A DNA stretch of 64,000 nucleotides from Heterobasidion occidentale (GCA_039111635.1 JBCAQO010000001.1:992001-1056000), one strand, 5' to 3'. Counted from the stretch's first letter, positions 31,227-44,123 are shown. Notes: generated by a model from the letters alone, not told the origin. Made by a program: numbers and translations.

Positions 31227-32769
31227 ATGTACTCCCTCCACCACAACCCAGAGCCCGCCATGCACGCCCTCGACCACGCCGAGTCAGACGACGACAGCGA
31301 CATGCTCTCCGACTTCTCCTACAGCGCCGCAAGCTCCGCCACCTCCTATGATGTCTCCATGCGCTCCGCCTCCCCCGCCCCCTCCCAGTACTCCGTCACC
31401 AGCTCTATTCGCGCACAGTCGTATCGCCTCGAGTTCGGCCGCGGTCTGAACAACTACTCCGACGTGTACCAGCTCCCCGCAGACGACGAAGAGCTCGAGC
31501 GCTTGGGTACGCTCGATCGCACACTCGCCTTGTCCGTCGAACCACGCTGAGATACTTGTCTTGTCCTCGCGTCTCAGACATGCAGCATGTGATGTTCAAG
31601 GTGGTCATGGGAAAGTACCCGCCCCCTCTCGTCGAGATCCTGTCCGAGGTCGTGTCCAGGGGAGCCCAAGGCGTGTTTAGATCTGGGTTGTGGGAGCGGC
31701 AGCTGGTATGTCTTCGCCACCAGTCCTCGCGCGTGCTTCGAAGCTCACGCTATCCGCGTCGGAAGGATTATGGATGTCGCGCGCGATTTCCCCAATTGCC
31801 AGGCCGTGGCCGTCGACCTTGTTCCCATGCAAGCCGAGTTCGTACACCCCTGCTTCTCACCCCCCGTTCCTCGCGAATTGACGCACAAAAATCACGTTCA
31901 GAGACATGCCTCCGAATTGTAGGTAAGGGCGTTCCTCGACCCAGCATCCTTTACGTCCGCGCTCAACAGAGTCTCGATCAGGAGCGAAGTCGACGATATC
32001 AATCTAGGCATGCAGCACTTCTATGGTGACTTCGACGTCGTCCATACCCGGCTGGTCTCTTCAGGCGTAAGTCCTAGCGGCCTCTGGGGGAAATATCGCC
32101 GGGACGCTCGCGCCAATAGACTCAGCTGATCGTGATACTGATTTTTTTTCTGCGCGACCAGGTCCGCGATTACCGCGCCTTCATAGACGAGATTGCGCGA
32201 GTGCTGCGACCCAGGGGCCTCGTCGAAATCGTGGAATTCGACTTCCGATGTTACGACAAGGATCATAAGCCCATACTGTCGACGCCAGATGTCATGGAGC
32301 CGCCATGGCTTCCTCGCTGGTTCAATCTCGTCAACATGGCAGTGCGGCAGCGCGGCGGCACCCCCGATGCGTCCAACATGCTCTACGCGTGGTTTCGTCA
32401 GCACCCCGCGTTTGAGGACATCGTGTACAGAGAGGTCTGGCTGCCGACCTCGGCCTTCTATCAGAAAGGCCACCAGGATTTCTATGCTGGGACGATTATG
32501 AAGAAGGACATCCAGGTCAGTGTCGTTGCCCAACGTGGTGTCGCACACCATTGCGAATCATGTGCGACTCATCACACGGTGCAAACTTCTTTTTTCTCCT
32601 CTTGCAGGCCTTTCTTAAGTCCGGGCGGCCGCTGTTGCTGGGAAGTGGGCTTCTGGAGACGTATGTCGACGAACTGACGCAGCTCGCCCACGATGAGGTG
32701 GAAGCGGCACAGACCGTCACCTTTTGCCGCGTGGAGTGCGTGTGTGCGCGGAAGCGAGAGGCTTTCTGA
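31227..32769 (+). CDS. Class I SAM-dependent methyltransferase
   Basis: The first exon encodes a Ser/Asp-rich N-terminus (MYSLHHNPEPAMHALDHAES) and a segment SYRLEFGRGLNNYSDVYQLP. Motif I of Rossmann methyltransferases, DLGCGSGSW, is read across 31679-31705. It is followed by IMDVARDFPNCQAVAVDLVP, which ends in the acidic residue that contacts the SAM ribose. Further on are GDFDVVHTRLV, DEIARVLRPRGLVEIVEFDF and MEPPWLPRWFNLVNMAVRQR. The layout resembles the TAM/LaeA-like group of fungal methyltransferases, but the substrate is not predictable. About five short introns are present. The stop is TGA at 32767-32769. No biosynthetic genes flank it, so a secondary-metabolism role is not supported by context. 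Confidence 0.85.
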
Positions 32770-33529
32770 ACTTTATATCTTGGTTGAACTTATCATCTTG
32801 TCGGGCCCAATCTCAGTATTGGACCTTTAATACGATAGCATATGGATATGGCCTTTCAATACAAGTAGCGTACGTCAAATTAATCCGTTATCTTTGTGTT
32901 CCTTTTCCTATGCGTAGTCAGACAAATGAGATGGAGTGATATTCACTTTCAGGTAGACGTGCATCGTCGGATGTCGGAGAATAATCGGGCGCCGTGATTC
33001 AATCAAGAAAACCGCACATCCACCCTTACTAAGAGCGTGGGGAAGAACACTGTGCAGATCGAGGAGGCCATGACCTGCAATGGGGATGCAATGATGTTTA
33101 GAAAGCTTGATATATGGGGACGGTGAACCGCAGTTCATAAAGCTTCAGTAAGGTGAAGGGCTGCCCGGGATGACATGTAAGGGAGCACTCATTCCAGAGC
33201 ATTTCATACATTCCCATGCCGCAGAATCATTGCCGAAGTTGTGGTGGAAGATCATAGGGAGCATCTCCGCCGGCTTCTCTCATCTTGGAGCGGCGAAGTG
33301 ATGAACATGGGGATGCCGATGCACGACAAGATGCGACTAAATTTACTGTTTGGCGAGGCTCGGCGATGAGGATGCAAGAAGGAAGGGAGCGGTTTGTTTC
33401 CCAGCGAGATTCTGCTCCTGGGCCCCGAACCTCTCCAAACTTGTTGCCTCGGCTGCCAGACAGGGCCGCACGCCCCGCGAGCTGCTTGGCTCGTGTGCTT
33501 AATGAAAGACGGGCTTCTCTCTTGGAACG
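32770..33529. other. Intergenic region downstream of methyltransferase
   Basis: No gene can be supported here. Overlapping open frames exist on both strands at 33252-33645, but none shows a recognisable domain. The first part is AT-richer and probably holds the methyltransferase polyadenylation site. Confidence 0.3.
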
Positions 33530-33931
33530 TCATGACGTCGGCGATTGGGCACGCCTTCGGGATCTTTGGATGGCATCGAGAGATCGGACATACAGTATTG
33601 GGCACGATGTACGGTTATAGCTGTCTGGATTACAAGTGCCGATAGGACCCTCGCCCCCAAGCAAGTCCCGACTGGACACGGCTCTTGTCTCTTGCACTCG
33701 GCGCGGTGAGCGCCTGTGATCCCGGATGCACGAGAAGAGGGTGACGGTCATGACGATGAGGCCACCGATGGTGCATCCTGCGATTCCACCGGCCTTCATT
33801 GTCATATTCATAGAAGTGGAAGGACCGTTTCTGGCGAGTATCATGTGGCTTGGTGGGTTATATTGAGTCGTCGACACGTGTGATTTGAGACGACCGGCGG
33901 ATTTGCCTGCAGTGCTTTGTTGGAAGTTCAA
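33530..33931 (-). CDS. Possible exon of a single-pass membrane protein (unconfirmed)
   Basis: This minus-strand frame has a Ser/Thr/Asn-rich start and then a Gly-rich hydrophobic helix (AGGIAGCTIGGLIVMTVTLF) followed at once by the basic stop-transfer CIRDHRRSPRRVQ. That layout is typical of fungal type I membrane proteins with a Ser/Thr-rich ectodomain. Its first codon in the frame is not a good start, and an acceptor lies just upstream (CTAGACAG at about 33965). Earlier exons are therefore expected at 33976-34400, where minus-strand frames contain several cysteines (GCVVHIEECNYGSC). I could not build a full gene with a signal peptide. The function is unknown. Confidence 0.38.
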   Translation of the reverse strand: MNFQQSTAGKSAGRLKSHVSTTQYNPPSHMILARNGPSTSMNMTMKAGGIAGCTIGGLIVMTVTLFSCIRDHRRSPRRVQETRAVSSRDLLGGEGPIGTCNPDSYNRTSCPILYVRSLDAIQRSRRRAQSPTS

Positions 33932-34786
33932 ATTACAGGGTGACTGAGCTCAGCGTCGATTTTTGCCTGTCTAGGTTAGCGTGTAGAAGGGAGAAGATAA
34001 TCAGCATGCGTGGAACGTTTGAAAAGAAAAATGCCACTGAACAAGTTCGAGGTGGCCTGTCTGACGATTTGTCGAAGAGACTCCGGAATGTTGATTTGAG
34101 GGTAGTACACCGATGAAAGCTGCACTGAGTAAAACGCACTGCTTAGATTCAATCCATGTCCACAGTTGAGTGATCCACAGACAGCTACCGTAGTTGCATT
34201 CTTCAATGTGAACGACACAACCAGGATGTATCCTTTCCCCTTTCTCGTCAAAACTGATCAAGTGACACGGACCGATCGCGGATGACAAGTCGCACGATAT
34301 GGTCAATGATTGAGGAGAAGGCTAGTGTAGTTGCTGTAGACCTATTGAATACCGTACCGGTCAGCAAGATGGGTGGAGAACTGTATCTTCGTCCTATGGC
34401 TAGCATGACTGTCTATGGGGTCGCCGTTGTCGTCGGTTCAGCTCAACGGTGACCAACAGATGATCCTTAGCGTAGTCATCGGTGAGCGCCTGCTGAGAAA
34501 CACGATCTCAAACAAGCGTGAGACCTATGAGTTTAAAGAATTGAAAAGCTCGCCCTTGTCCAGTCAAAATGAGTGGCGACATGGTGGTGGCAGCATATCA
34601 GTGATGAGTCTCCGCGAAAAGCGTTGTATTATCTTCCGCTAAGCCCAATTTTCTGATATTTTCGGGAAGTAGTCTAAACCCAAACATGGGGTTAAGGTCA
34701 TCGCGCTCAGTCTTGCGAACAATCACTTATGTCGCGTCTTCTCCTTCAATTGCATTTCCTATCACTGAGAGTGGGGATTCATCGGT
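33932..34786. other. Possible upstream exons of a minus-strand membrane protein, and SKI2 promoter
   Basis: The stretch may hold the first exons of the minus-strand membrane protein gene described at 33530-33931. Short frames at 33976-34306 are the best candidates. The last 100 nt, with tcgcgtcttctccttcaattgc, are the likely leader of SKI2. Nothing else is recognised. Confidence 0.3.
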
Positions 34787-37700
34787 ATGGCAGACATTGC
34801 TCGCGATAGAATCATTGACAGCATAGTGAATCCACGACCGGAAAACGCCCAGAAGCTTCTAGCCAGCCTCGGTTTTGACGGACTTCCATCTCGTGAACAA
34901 GTTCATCGTAATATCGAGGAAAAGTTCCTTCTACCACAAGATCAGCTGCCAGAGGATTGGCTTCCGGACTATCAGGTGTAAGCAATGAAATGAAATTGGC
35001 TTCCGTGCTGTGGGCTTACTGTGACATGCACCTTCTGTAGTCACTGGGATCATTCGATCTCTATCCCTTCGTTACTGGCTCGTTCTCCTGCTCCACCGCC
35101 GACCTCACTGTCGTTTGTAAGAACTGGCCTTCATGGAAGAGTCACCGGGTACGCCGAGGTGAGCTTTGTGACTTCATTGAACAATGTGTCCGAAAATCTA
35201 TACATGTGCATAGACATCCAACCCACCTGTTCGTACCGGCCTCACATCTACATCCATTGATCGGGCACCAGGGCCGAATAAGAATTTCGTCAGAGGAAAG
35301 TCTGGATACGTCCCCTTTTGGCCAGGCGGTCTCGAGAGTCTCGTCCCAGTGTTGAAGGAAGATGAGTCCGATACGGATCCGAAAGGCCTTCGGACCACTC
35401 CACCAGGACTTTCGCGGGGGCTTCGTCTTCCTGGGGATGATCAAGATGACGAATATCTTTCCGGAATAAATGCGATATCCAAAAAATCATCACTGAACGA
35501 TCAAGAGGTACAGTCTCAGATGTTTGTCCGCTTCATACTTACACGGTCACTCTAGGATAATGACGCAAACACAGTCCTCGACGATGAACCTCTCACCCCC
35601 TCGAAAATGCGTGTTGATCCAATTGATAATCTACTTCCGTCGTCGGTGAGTTGAGGAACCGCGCGGAATGAATTTGTATCTCTGAACTCTCTGCTAGCGA
35701 TCACACCTCAGTCCTATCACCTCGCCACATAAACCCGTCCGTAAGGTGAAAATTCAGAAGCGAGATTGGGCGCATGTGATCGATATCAACAAACCAATGA
35801 ATAACTTCCACACACTCGTTCCCGAGATGGCACATAAAGTATATTCAGTTTCCCGCCGGGATTGTTAGTCTCGGTCGCACTGACGTCCATATTTGACAGT
35901 ACCCCTTCGAGTTAGACACCTTCCAGAAGGAAGCTGTTTATCACCTCGAGATGGGAAACTCAGTATTTGTCGCTGCACATACTTCCGCTGGAAAAACTGT
36001 GGTCGCCGAGTACGCCATTGCTCTTGCAGAAAAGCACATGACTAGGTGAGTATGAGTCTTGATCCTGATCCAAACACTCAACCATGTCGTGCAGAGCCAT
36101 TTATACATCCCCAATCAAGGCGCTTTCAAATCAGAAGTTCCGGGACTTTAAGCAGACGTTCTCGTCGAACTCTGTTGGAATCCTCACGGGAGACGTTCAA
36201 ATAAATCCAGAGGCTAACTGCCTTGTTATGACGACTGAAATTCTGCGTAGCATGCTCTACAAAGGCGCCGACCTGATACGTGACGTCGAATTCGTCATCT
36301 TCGATGAGGTGCATTATGTGAACGATGCTGAGGTAGGCTGGACCGTGCTATGAAGTTGATTTCATAGCTGACTTTTCTTAGCGTGGCGTTGTATGGGAGG
36401 AAGTCATCATCATGTTGCCGGATCATGTGAATATAATTCTGCTATCCGCCACTGTACCAAATGCGAGAGAGTTCGCAGATTGGGTTGGGTCAGTATCACC
36501 TTTTTCAATGAACATTTATGCGTTAGCTTATACGCCAATTTGGTTTCCAGCCGCACGAAGAAAAAAGACATCTATGTAATTTACACGGCCAAACGTCCCG
36601 TGCCACTTGAACACTACTTATATGCAGGGCGGGAGATGTACAGAATTGTTGATGCAAATCGAAACTTTTTGGCGGATGGGTACGCAGACACTCTTCTTTT
36701 TAGGACCTCAATATGTAACGGTCCCTATAGGTACAAAAGTGCAGGCGAAGCGCTTCGAAGAAAACAAGACAAGGAGCGTGAAGCAGCGGGATTGCCACCG
36801 GTCCAGCGAGTAGGCGCCAGGGGTGCGGCGCCCCAAAGAGGTTCACGTGGAGCAGCAAGTGGGCGCGGAGGAGTTACCCCTCGTGGTGGACAAGCCCGAG
36901 GAGCTCCGATTGCACGCGGAGGGGGATCGTCAAGAACATTTCATCAAGTCGACAAGAGTCTCTATGTTCATTTACTAGGTCACCTGCGGAAGAGTGCACT
37001 TCTACCGGTTGTCGTGTTTACACTCTCGAAGAAACGGTGCGAAGAGAACGCTGGTTCGTTATCGAATCTAGACCTCTGCTCAGCCGTTGAGAGGAGCGAG
37101 GTACATGTCGCCATTGAGAAGGCTGTGGCACGATTGAAGGGTATGTCATCGATTATGCGAATTTCTGAGTGCTGAAGTAGTTTGCAGGAAGCGACAAAAA
37201 ATTGCCCCAAATTTCCAGAATGAAGGACTTGCTGTCGCGAGGAATAGGCGTGCATCATGGAGGGCTATTGCCCATCGTCAAGGAGGTTTGCTTGGGTCCC
37301 ACTATTGAGACAAACATCTCTAATGCTATCTTAGGTTGTTGAAATCTTGTTCGCTCGTGGTCTAGTCAAAGTTTTATTTGCAACCGAGACCTTCGCTATG
37401 GTATTCATCCTACCAATGCCCCAAAATTACCGTTGAAAATCGATCATCTTTTAGGGCGTGAACATGCCTGCAAAATGTGTTGTGTTTTCGAGCATCCGCA
37501 AGCACGATGGGCACAGTTTCCGAGATATCCTACCTGGCGAGTATACTCAGATGGCGGGTCGAGCGGGTCGGCGAGGTCTTGATACCACAGGAACCGTCAT
37601 AATTATCTCTGGCGACCAACTACCCGAGGTATTTTTCGCGAATTTCTATTAGGGATGAAACCCTAACGTAGTTCCAGCAAACCGCACTACAACTCATGAT

Positions 37701-39635
37701 ACTGGGAAAACCTGGAAAGCTGAACTCTCAATTTCGCCTCACCTACAACATGATTCTCAATCTTCTGCGCGTCGAAGCACTAGAGGTCGAAGAAATGATC
37801 AAACGCAGTTTTTCAGAGAATGCTTCCCAGAAACTGTTACCTGACCAGCAACTGAAGGTCGCCGAAGTGCGTAAACCACCCCTCCGCATGTTTGGCAGCT
37901 AAGAGATGAACGCTGACATATTCATTGGTCTATAGAGCGAACGGAAACTTTCGACACTCCCAAAGTTGCAATGTGAAGTCTGCTCGGATGACATTAACGT
38001 ATACTATGATGCCTCGGCCGACCTTGTTGACTTCACCCAAACCCTTTTGACTATGGTTGCCAATAAACCACAAGGTTCAAGGTACTTCACACCAGGACGA
38101 GTTGTCGTACTGAGAGATGGGGTGATTTTTTTGGTCATTACCCGAAAAAAAGATCCCATGTTTACCTCCTTCCAGCATTTCCGATGGAACGCAGCCGTAT
38201 TGCTCAAGCCCGCTCCCTCCAAAGAAAAGGTGAAGAATTTCTATGTGCTAGCTCGGGTAGATCAAGAGACAAAGAGCGGGAAGAATGGTGTGTGCTTATT
38301 CGCACGATCCGACATTGTATATTGATCAACCACAGATGTCGACACGCAGCTTGTCTCACCACGATGGCAGGCCCATCCACGAATTCTGCAGATCGACGAT
38401 GCCGTTTACGAGTTCGCTGCCGTCCCAATTACCAGTATATCTTTGGTGACAGATCGCATCGTGAAGGTACTATTACCTGGGTTGCGTTGTGCGTGACGAT
38501 TTTGACAATTGACGATGATTTCCATGGCAGGTTGATGTCGATGCTTTTGTAGAACGACACAAGATCTCGCTAATGAACGAGGCTATCGCTTCCATCAAAG
38601 ATTTGGTCGACAAATGGATATCAATGGGTACGGTGCCAGAGGCACCCTGGCCTCGTATGCGAGCTCTCGAGTTTCAAGAAGTGCTGCAGTTAAGAAGTCA
38701 AGCCTTGCAACGAGCACAGAGCTCGTCTTGCACACTTTGTAGCGATTTCGATCATCATGTGTGCATATATGTACTCGTTCATCTCATATTCTACATACTA
38801 ACTTGACTACCAGTACACGCTACTCCATGCCGAGAAAACATTACGAGCCAATATCGAGAACCTCAAACTGGCCATCTCGGATCAGAATTTGGAACTCATC
38901 CCAGACTATGAGCAGCGTATCGAAGTGCTCAAAGAACTGAAATTCATTGATAACAATTCAACAGTTCATCTGAAAGGACGTGTAGCTTGCGAAGTATGGC
39001 ACACTTTATTTCTCTTCTCGCTGTCTCTCGTCTCACAACATTTCTAGATCAACTCGGTAAACGAGCTGATTCTTACGGAGCTGATTCTAGATAACACTCT
39101 CGCTCCATATGAACCGGAAGAAGTCGTCGCCCTTTTATCGTCATTTGTATTCCAGGAGAAAACTGATTCAGAGCCGTTGATATCACCGAGGTTGGAGGAG
39201 GGTCGAACCGCCATTCTTACCATCGCAGATCGTATCGGCAGGGTGCAAGATCAACATAAGGTTGCAGCAAATGACTTCAGGTCCAGTTTGAAGTTCGGCC
39301 TCATGGAGGTCGTTTATGAATGGGCTCAGGGCATGGTAAGACTTCGTTAACACTTATATGCGCAATATTTTTATAGTTTGGCAGCCATTCGAGAAATTGA
39401 CTGATCTGACGGATGTGCCCGAGGGGACGATTGTCCGAGTAATCAACAGGTTAGATGAGACTTGTAGGGAGGTTAGGGATGCGGCGCGAGTCATCGGTGA
39501 CACAGAACTCATGAAGAAGATGGAGGAGGCGCAGAACAAGATCAAGAGAGATAGTGAGTACTTTTTCAAATCGAAAGGGTCTGGCGCATGGCTAATCCTC
39601 TTTCAGTCGTGTTTGCCGCAAGTCTGTATTTCTAG
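34787..39635 (+). CDS. SKI2: Ski2, RNA helicase of the cytoplasmic exosome cofactor
   Basis: Ski2 is the DExH helicase of the SKI complex, which feeds mRNA 3'-to-5' into the cytoplasmic exosome. The N-terminal part has [20 protein letters not shown], the Ski-specific lead-in. Helicase motifs are intact: [15 protein letters not shown] (I), [16 protein letters not shown] (Ia), FDEVHYVND (II, DEVH), [17 protein letters not shown] (III) and [17 protein letters not shown] (VI). The C-terminal helical domain ends [10 protein letters not shown], the family's usual terminus, restored by an intron before TAG at 39633-39635. An Arg-Gly-Gly-rich stretch ([18 protein letters not shown], 36829-36930) sits between the two RecA domains. 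Many introns are present. Mtr4 is the only close alternative; the N-terminal lead-in and RGG insert favour Ski2. Confidence 0.93.
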
Positions 39636-39838
39636 CAGATTCAGGTAGTCCGAGCAATACATGAATGAGTAATTCTAGAACTTTTATAAGTAGAAGACTG
39701 CTGTACTAGCACAGAGTGACTGGGGTCTTGCACCGGTAAACGTCATTGGTGGATTAACCTGGTCAACCATGTCAACGAATTTCAACGTTTGTTGGCTTTG
39801 GTCTTGACCACTACATCTCCTTCGACCCTCTGCGTGCG

Positions 39839-41501
39839 ATGTCAGACTCCCAGGATTGCCGTGAACCTCTCTCTGACTCTCAAAAGTATCCTATCTCTCA
39901 TCCTATTCTATGCGAAACACCACAGGTCTCACAAATGGCAGTTGACTACTTGACACACGCTTCCAGCAATAAGCACATCTATTATCCCTCACCGAACGGG
40001 CCCACCTCATCTTTTCATGACAATGACAACTCCTCGACACTGCCTCCACAGCGACGTAGAGTCAACCCCGAGAGTCTTGCAGCCCGCCTCGGCCCAGATC
40101 TTGTTACCGAGCTTGAAAGGCATATAATACCTGGAAATATTGAAATGCCATCATTCAGTGTGCGTAGAGATGTCCAGGTCAAGTTCGGTATCGATAGGCG
40201 ACAGATCTACGATTTTTATCACAGCAGAGGGTTGCGCTGTATCAAAGAGGAGAAGGGAGTGCGACCCGGAGGTTTCTTTCCAGAGGTAAGGATCTAATGT
40301 GTGCGTCAGTCTTAAATTAACCATGATGCAGGGTCGGACACGACCTGCCAGACAGCCGATAGCGCCGCCTAGCCCAAGAATGCTGGAGCCTAAAAAGCGA
40401 AGAGCTGCTGCTGCATCTGCTGCCGCCGTTCTAACCAAGCCCCTTCGAGTGCCACGTAAAAGTAGGGTCATGCGAAGAAAACATACTCCCTCTGACTCTA
40501 TCGCGGAAAGCGTACTCCTGGACTTGATTGATGACTCTTCTGATTCTGGGTGCATTATAGCTATGCCCGAGATCTGCGAACTTACTTGGGACGGTCAACA
40601 CGCGGATTTCATTCCTCGCATACATCCGCTTGAGGACAGTTTCCTTCAGCGCGTCGTCAGTGACGAGGACTACGCCTCGCGAACTCAGCCTCTCCTAGAA
40701 CGTATAGCAGAATTGCAAGGATTTCGTACCTATGTCACTCCGTCATCCTCAAGCTCTTCAATTTCATCGAGCTCTTCAACCTCTTCTAATTCCTCTATCT
40801 CCACCGCACTTTCATCGCAATGCGATTTTCCTTCGTCCCTCGCACTATCTGCGACACCTGAAACCCAGCCGAAGCTAGCAGCCACCGCCCTCAAAGAAGT
40901 TGAACGGGAGGAACATTACGACTGGCTTTCAGGTCTTCTCGGTCCAGCCATGGGAATCCAAGAGAATGTTGGAACTTACAGGTCGTATATGGAATGTCAG
41001 CGCCGGGTTTATCTCGAACGGCTTCTGGATGTAGACGGTCGAAAATGTGCCCCATGCTCACCTGTGACGAACGAATTCAAAGGTTGGGTCTCCCGGCCCG
41101 TTCTGAACCAATCCCCACTGCAAAACGTCCCCTTCCGGTCAGTTGGACAGCCTCAGGGTGACGCCGATCAAGCACCTGTCTCCTCCGATTCTCTAGATTC
41201 ACTTTTTCCTAGGTTGGATATGGAACAGCGTACACCCTTGTCTCCTAACAATACTGACCATCTTTCCGACTGCTCTCGACCCTCAACTTCCTTGGCTGTT
41301 AGGGAAGTTGGCGTTCAGATTGAAGACGCTATCCGAGGCCCCAAGCAGCCGGCTCAGGCTCATTGCCGGCGGGAGAGCCATATCAGTGCAAGACGGCACA
41401 TTCGGTTTAATACAAATTCAGATGCATCATGCATCCGCAGATTTCAGACAGGAGTCATCAGGATACGCAGGCGGACCTTTTCGAGTGGAGGGGAATTATG
41501 A
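39839..41501 (+). CDS. Atypical homeodomain-like protein
   Basis: Two exons (39839-40285 and 40332-41501) encode 538 residues. Residues about 75-140 look like a degenerate homeodomain. SFSVRRDVQVKFGIDRRQIY is followed by DFYHSRGLRC, matching in spacing the helix 2, turn and helix 3 of homeodomains (…RQVxxWFxNRR…). The invariant Trp-Phe is replaced by Asp-Phe and the DNA-contacting Asn by Ser. A basic patch (EPKKRRAAAASAA, VPRKSRVMRRK) follows, then a Ser tract (40746-40800) and a WLSGLLGPAMGIQENVGTYR segment that looks structured. Related proteins with a YHSRGLR-type helix occur, to my memory, in other Agaricomycetes. DNA binding is an inference. It is not a mating-type HD gene by context: no second HD gene or MIP is nearby. 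Confidence 0.72.
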
Positions 41502-44118
41502 TCCGCGTAACCCCAGTAGGCTCCCTCTCCTCATGTGAAAACGATAGCTGAGTTGTGTTCAGACGTGCTTGAAGGTGGCCCCATCTCTCGTTTCTCCGTC
41601 GCCACCAAACTATCTCAGAAACCTTCATTATCTGGCCCTCAGTTCTAGACTTTGATTGCACTGTCTATGTTTGTCTTCGTTTCTGTTCTCCGCCTTGACG
41701 ACACCCAGCAACATCTTCCAAGGCTCACTTCTCGCAGGCCAATCAATACCGACTTCTATTGGTTCAACGTGTTCAATCTGTGCATTTTCGTGGCCTAGCC
41801 TTCCACGGTTTGGTTCTTTCTCTGCATCGAACGGACGTCCTAGACTTCTCAATCCATTATCACGCGGACTTTCTCGGACTTTCAATACCTGGACTTCGTC
41901 GACCTCTCTGGCGCAATGCTACCCGCGATACCCCGGCTTTCGTCCTCACCTAACGCGATCCTCAATAATTCACCTTGTACCTAGCGCGCTTTCTGTCTCT
42001 TTCTCTTGTAAAATGTATGTGCCTATCCGTATATGGAAGCCGATCGCCCAGGAGCGAACCTCAGCATTATCAACACTCGACATCCAACAATCGGAACTCC
42101 CACCGCGGACACCCTTTCGCTCTTATATGTCTCACTCAGCCCGTCGCCCTGTCTCGCATCCCCATCGCGCCCGCGTCTCGTCTTCTCCCGTATCTCTGGC
42201 TTGCTTCCAAATTCGCGAACTCAAGGCCCCAGCCTCTACAAACCTTGATAACGACTGCGCCCGTCGACACGCTATTTCTGGGGCGCTGTTGTCCGTTACT
42301 GGATACATTGGTATGGCGGAGTCTCCATGTGTATGTTTCACTTCTGTTAGTCCGTGTTCCTGAGGCCTGAGGCCTGTACTGTTGTTGTTGTACACCACAC
42401 ATGTATTTTGACCTATTGGAATTAATTTGGCTCGTCTCGCAACGTCCATCTATCGTCGTGTAAGGGCCCGTGCACGTTGTGCGACGACGTGCCGTCAAAT
42501 GCATCATTTCCGTCCCCGGCCGCGGGGTTCTCGGTAGCGTTCATCTTCGTTTGAATGGACATCTATCTCAGTTGGACTCGGGGATAAATGGAAGCACCGC
42601 AAAAGGCAAGCAAAATAGGGAAGATGTGGATTAGAGTTTACGGTGGTACAGTACCATCTCGACGTGGAGACGCTAATATGTGGGGCAGCTATCTCGGACA
42701 TGGCTTTCTCGAAGTTCTGCACACGCTTTTGGACGACGTCCGGATGCCATTGTGAGACCCTTCACTGCAATAACAGTCCTTGTGCTGCGCCCCATGCCAG
42801 CGAGGGGAAGCGCAGACCACGGGCGTCGATTCTTCGTGCGGCCCTCAGATGTCTTTCTGAGTGGGTTCGCGCGCGCGCGCGCGCGATGCCAGGCACGAGT
42901 CTAGACGCGGTTTGGGCACGCTTCACGAGCTTGCGAACCGTCTGCGCGTTCTGCGCCCTTGCCCGACGGACACGTACGCCTCCGCGCGCGAGGCCAGGCG
43001 AAGGGTAGGTAAGTAAGCACTGACTACACACTCGGTTTCGGACGGCTTCGGATTTGCAGCAAGCAAGCACGCAGGGCCACAGCGAGATCGTCGCTCCGCA
43101 AGCTGCTCGCACGGAACGTGCGCGCGCCCGCGATAGGCGGACGTCGCGTCCGACGTGCAAGGGCACGCCGGCGCTCAAGCGCTCAACGCTCGCCCGAAAT
43201 GCAGCTTCCACCGCGGGGCTGTCGTCCTCGCATTTCTCACGCGGGTCGACCGTCCCTCGCTCGCGCGCGTCTCAAAAAATGCAAGCGGCGTGAGCACCAC
43301 GCCTCTCGTATTTAGTTTACTGCAACAAGTTCGCCCTGCTCGGCTTTTCTCGAGCGAAGGAGGCCGAGCGTACGTACACTTGTGGCGCTACAGATCCCTC
43401 CGGACCAGGCTTCAAGCTTCAAGGTACAGATCTGCGGCATCTCGCAGGAGAGCGTCAAACGACGGCGACGCAGCCTTTTCGTACAACCAAAAAAGATCCG
43501 GCCCTTCCATGAGAACAACAAGGCCCTATTAAAGGCACTGGGCTCCATCCGCGCCCGGTCGCGAGGGGCACGGGGCACGATGATGCGGCGGCGCTGGACG
43601 CGGCTGCGGTATTCAATCTTAGCTGGCCACGTCCACGGAGAGTCCAGCTTCGAGGGCCAGCCGAGGCGCCGTGAAGTAATACTTGATGATGCACAGCGGT
43701 GCGAGACCCTGCGAGACCCGAAGAGGCAAGAGATGCATCTCGCATCCGCGATTCCGCATCCATGCACGAAGGGATAGCCGCGGCGGGGGCGGGGGCTAGC
43801 AAGACATAGGAGGGAAGCGCGACGCGAATGGGGACGCGGAAACCGCGCGCGGGCGCGTGGATCTGTCACCGAGTGTCAGGTAGACGCGGGCCCTCGATCG
43901 GCAGACACCGTTATCGCGCGCGGAGGTGTACGTGTCCGTCGGGCAAGGACGACGTGACCCGGCTTTGGCAATGGAAAGCCCCTCTCGCGCGCAAGCAGAG
44001 CAAGTGGATACGCTAACCCCAGACAGAAATCAAGGGGCCGAGTTGCAGTACACGACTGTCCGAGCCTATGATGCCGGCAGGAAGGGAAGGAGAATCCGTG
44101 ATCGGAGGTCCAGAGAGC
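41502..44118. other. Gene-poor region, first part
   Basis: After the homeodomain-like gene there are overlapping open frames (41656-42370, plus strand) of low-information Ser/Pro/Arg composition; none starts with a good ATG or shows a domain. From about 42700 the sequence becomes very rich in CpG. An alternating CG run lies at 42868-42885. I see no tRNA, rRNA or transposase. The open frames here are best explained by high GC content, which makes stop codons rare. Confidence 0.4.
42868..42885. repeat. (CG)9 dinucleotide run
   Basis: Eighteen bases of perfectly alternating C and G lie here in a CpG-rich non-coding stretch. Such runs can adopt left-handed DNA in vitro and are notable because CpG is usually depleted where fungal DNA is methylated. 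Confidence 0.85.
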
Positions 44119-44123
44119 AGCCG

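Noticed and set aside
31227..32769. LaeA-like methyltransferase marking a secondary-metabolite cluster.
   Set aside because: The neighbours are IST1 and SKI2; no synthase, P450 or transporter lies nearby.
39839..41501. Mating-type homeodomain locus.
   Set aside because: Only one homeodomain-like gene is present, the motif is degenerate, and the usual neighbour (mitochondrial intermediate peptidase) is absent.
41656..42370. Overlapping plus-strand frames after the homeodomain-like gene.
   Set aside because: No good ATG, no recognisable domain, and two frames overlap at length; likely 3' flank of the preceding gene.
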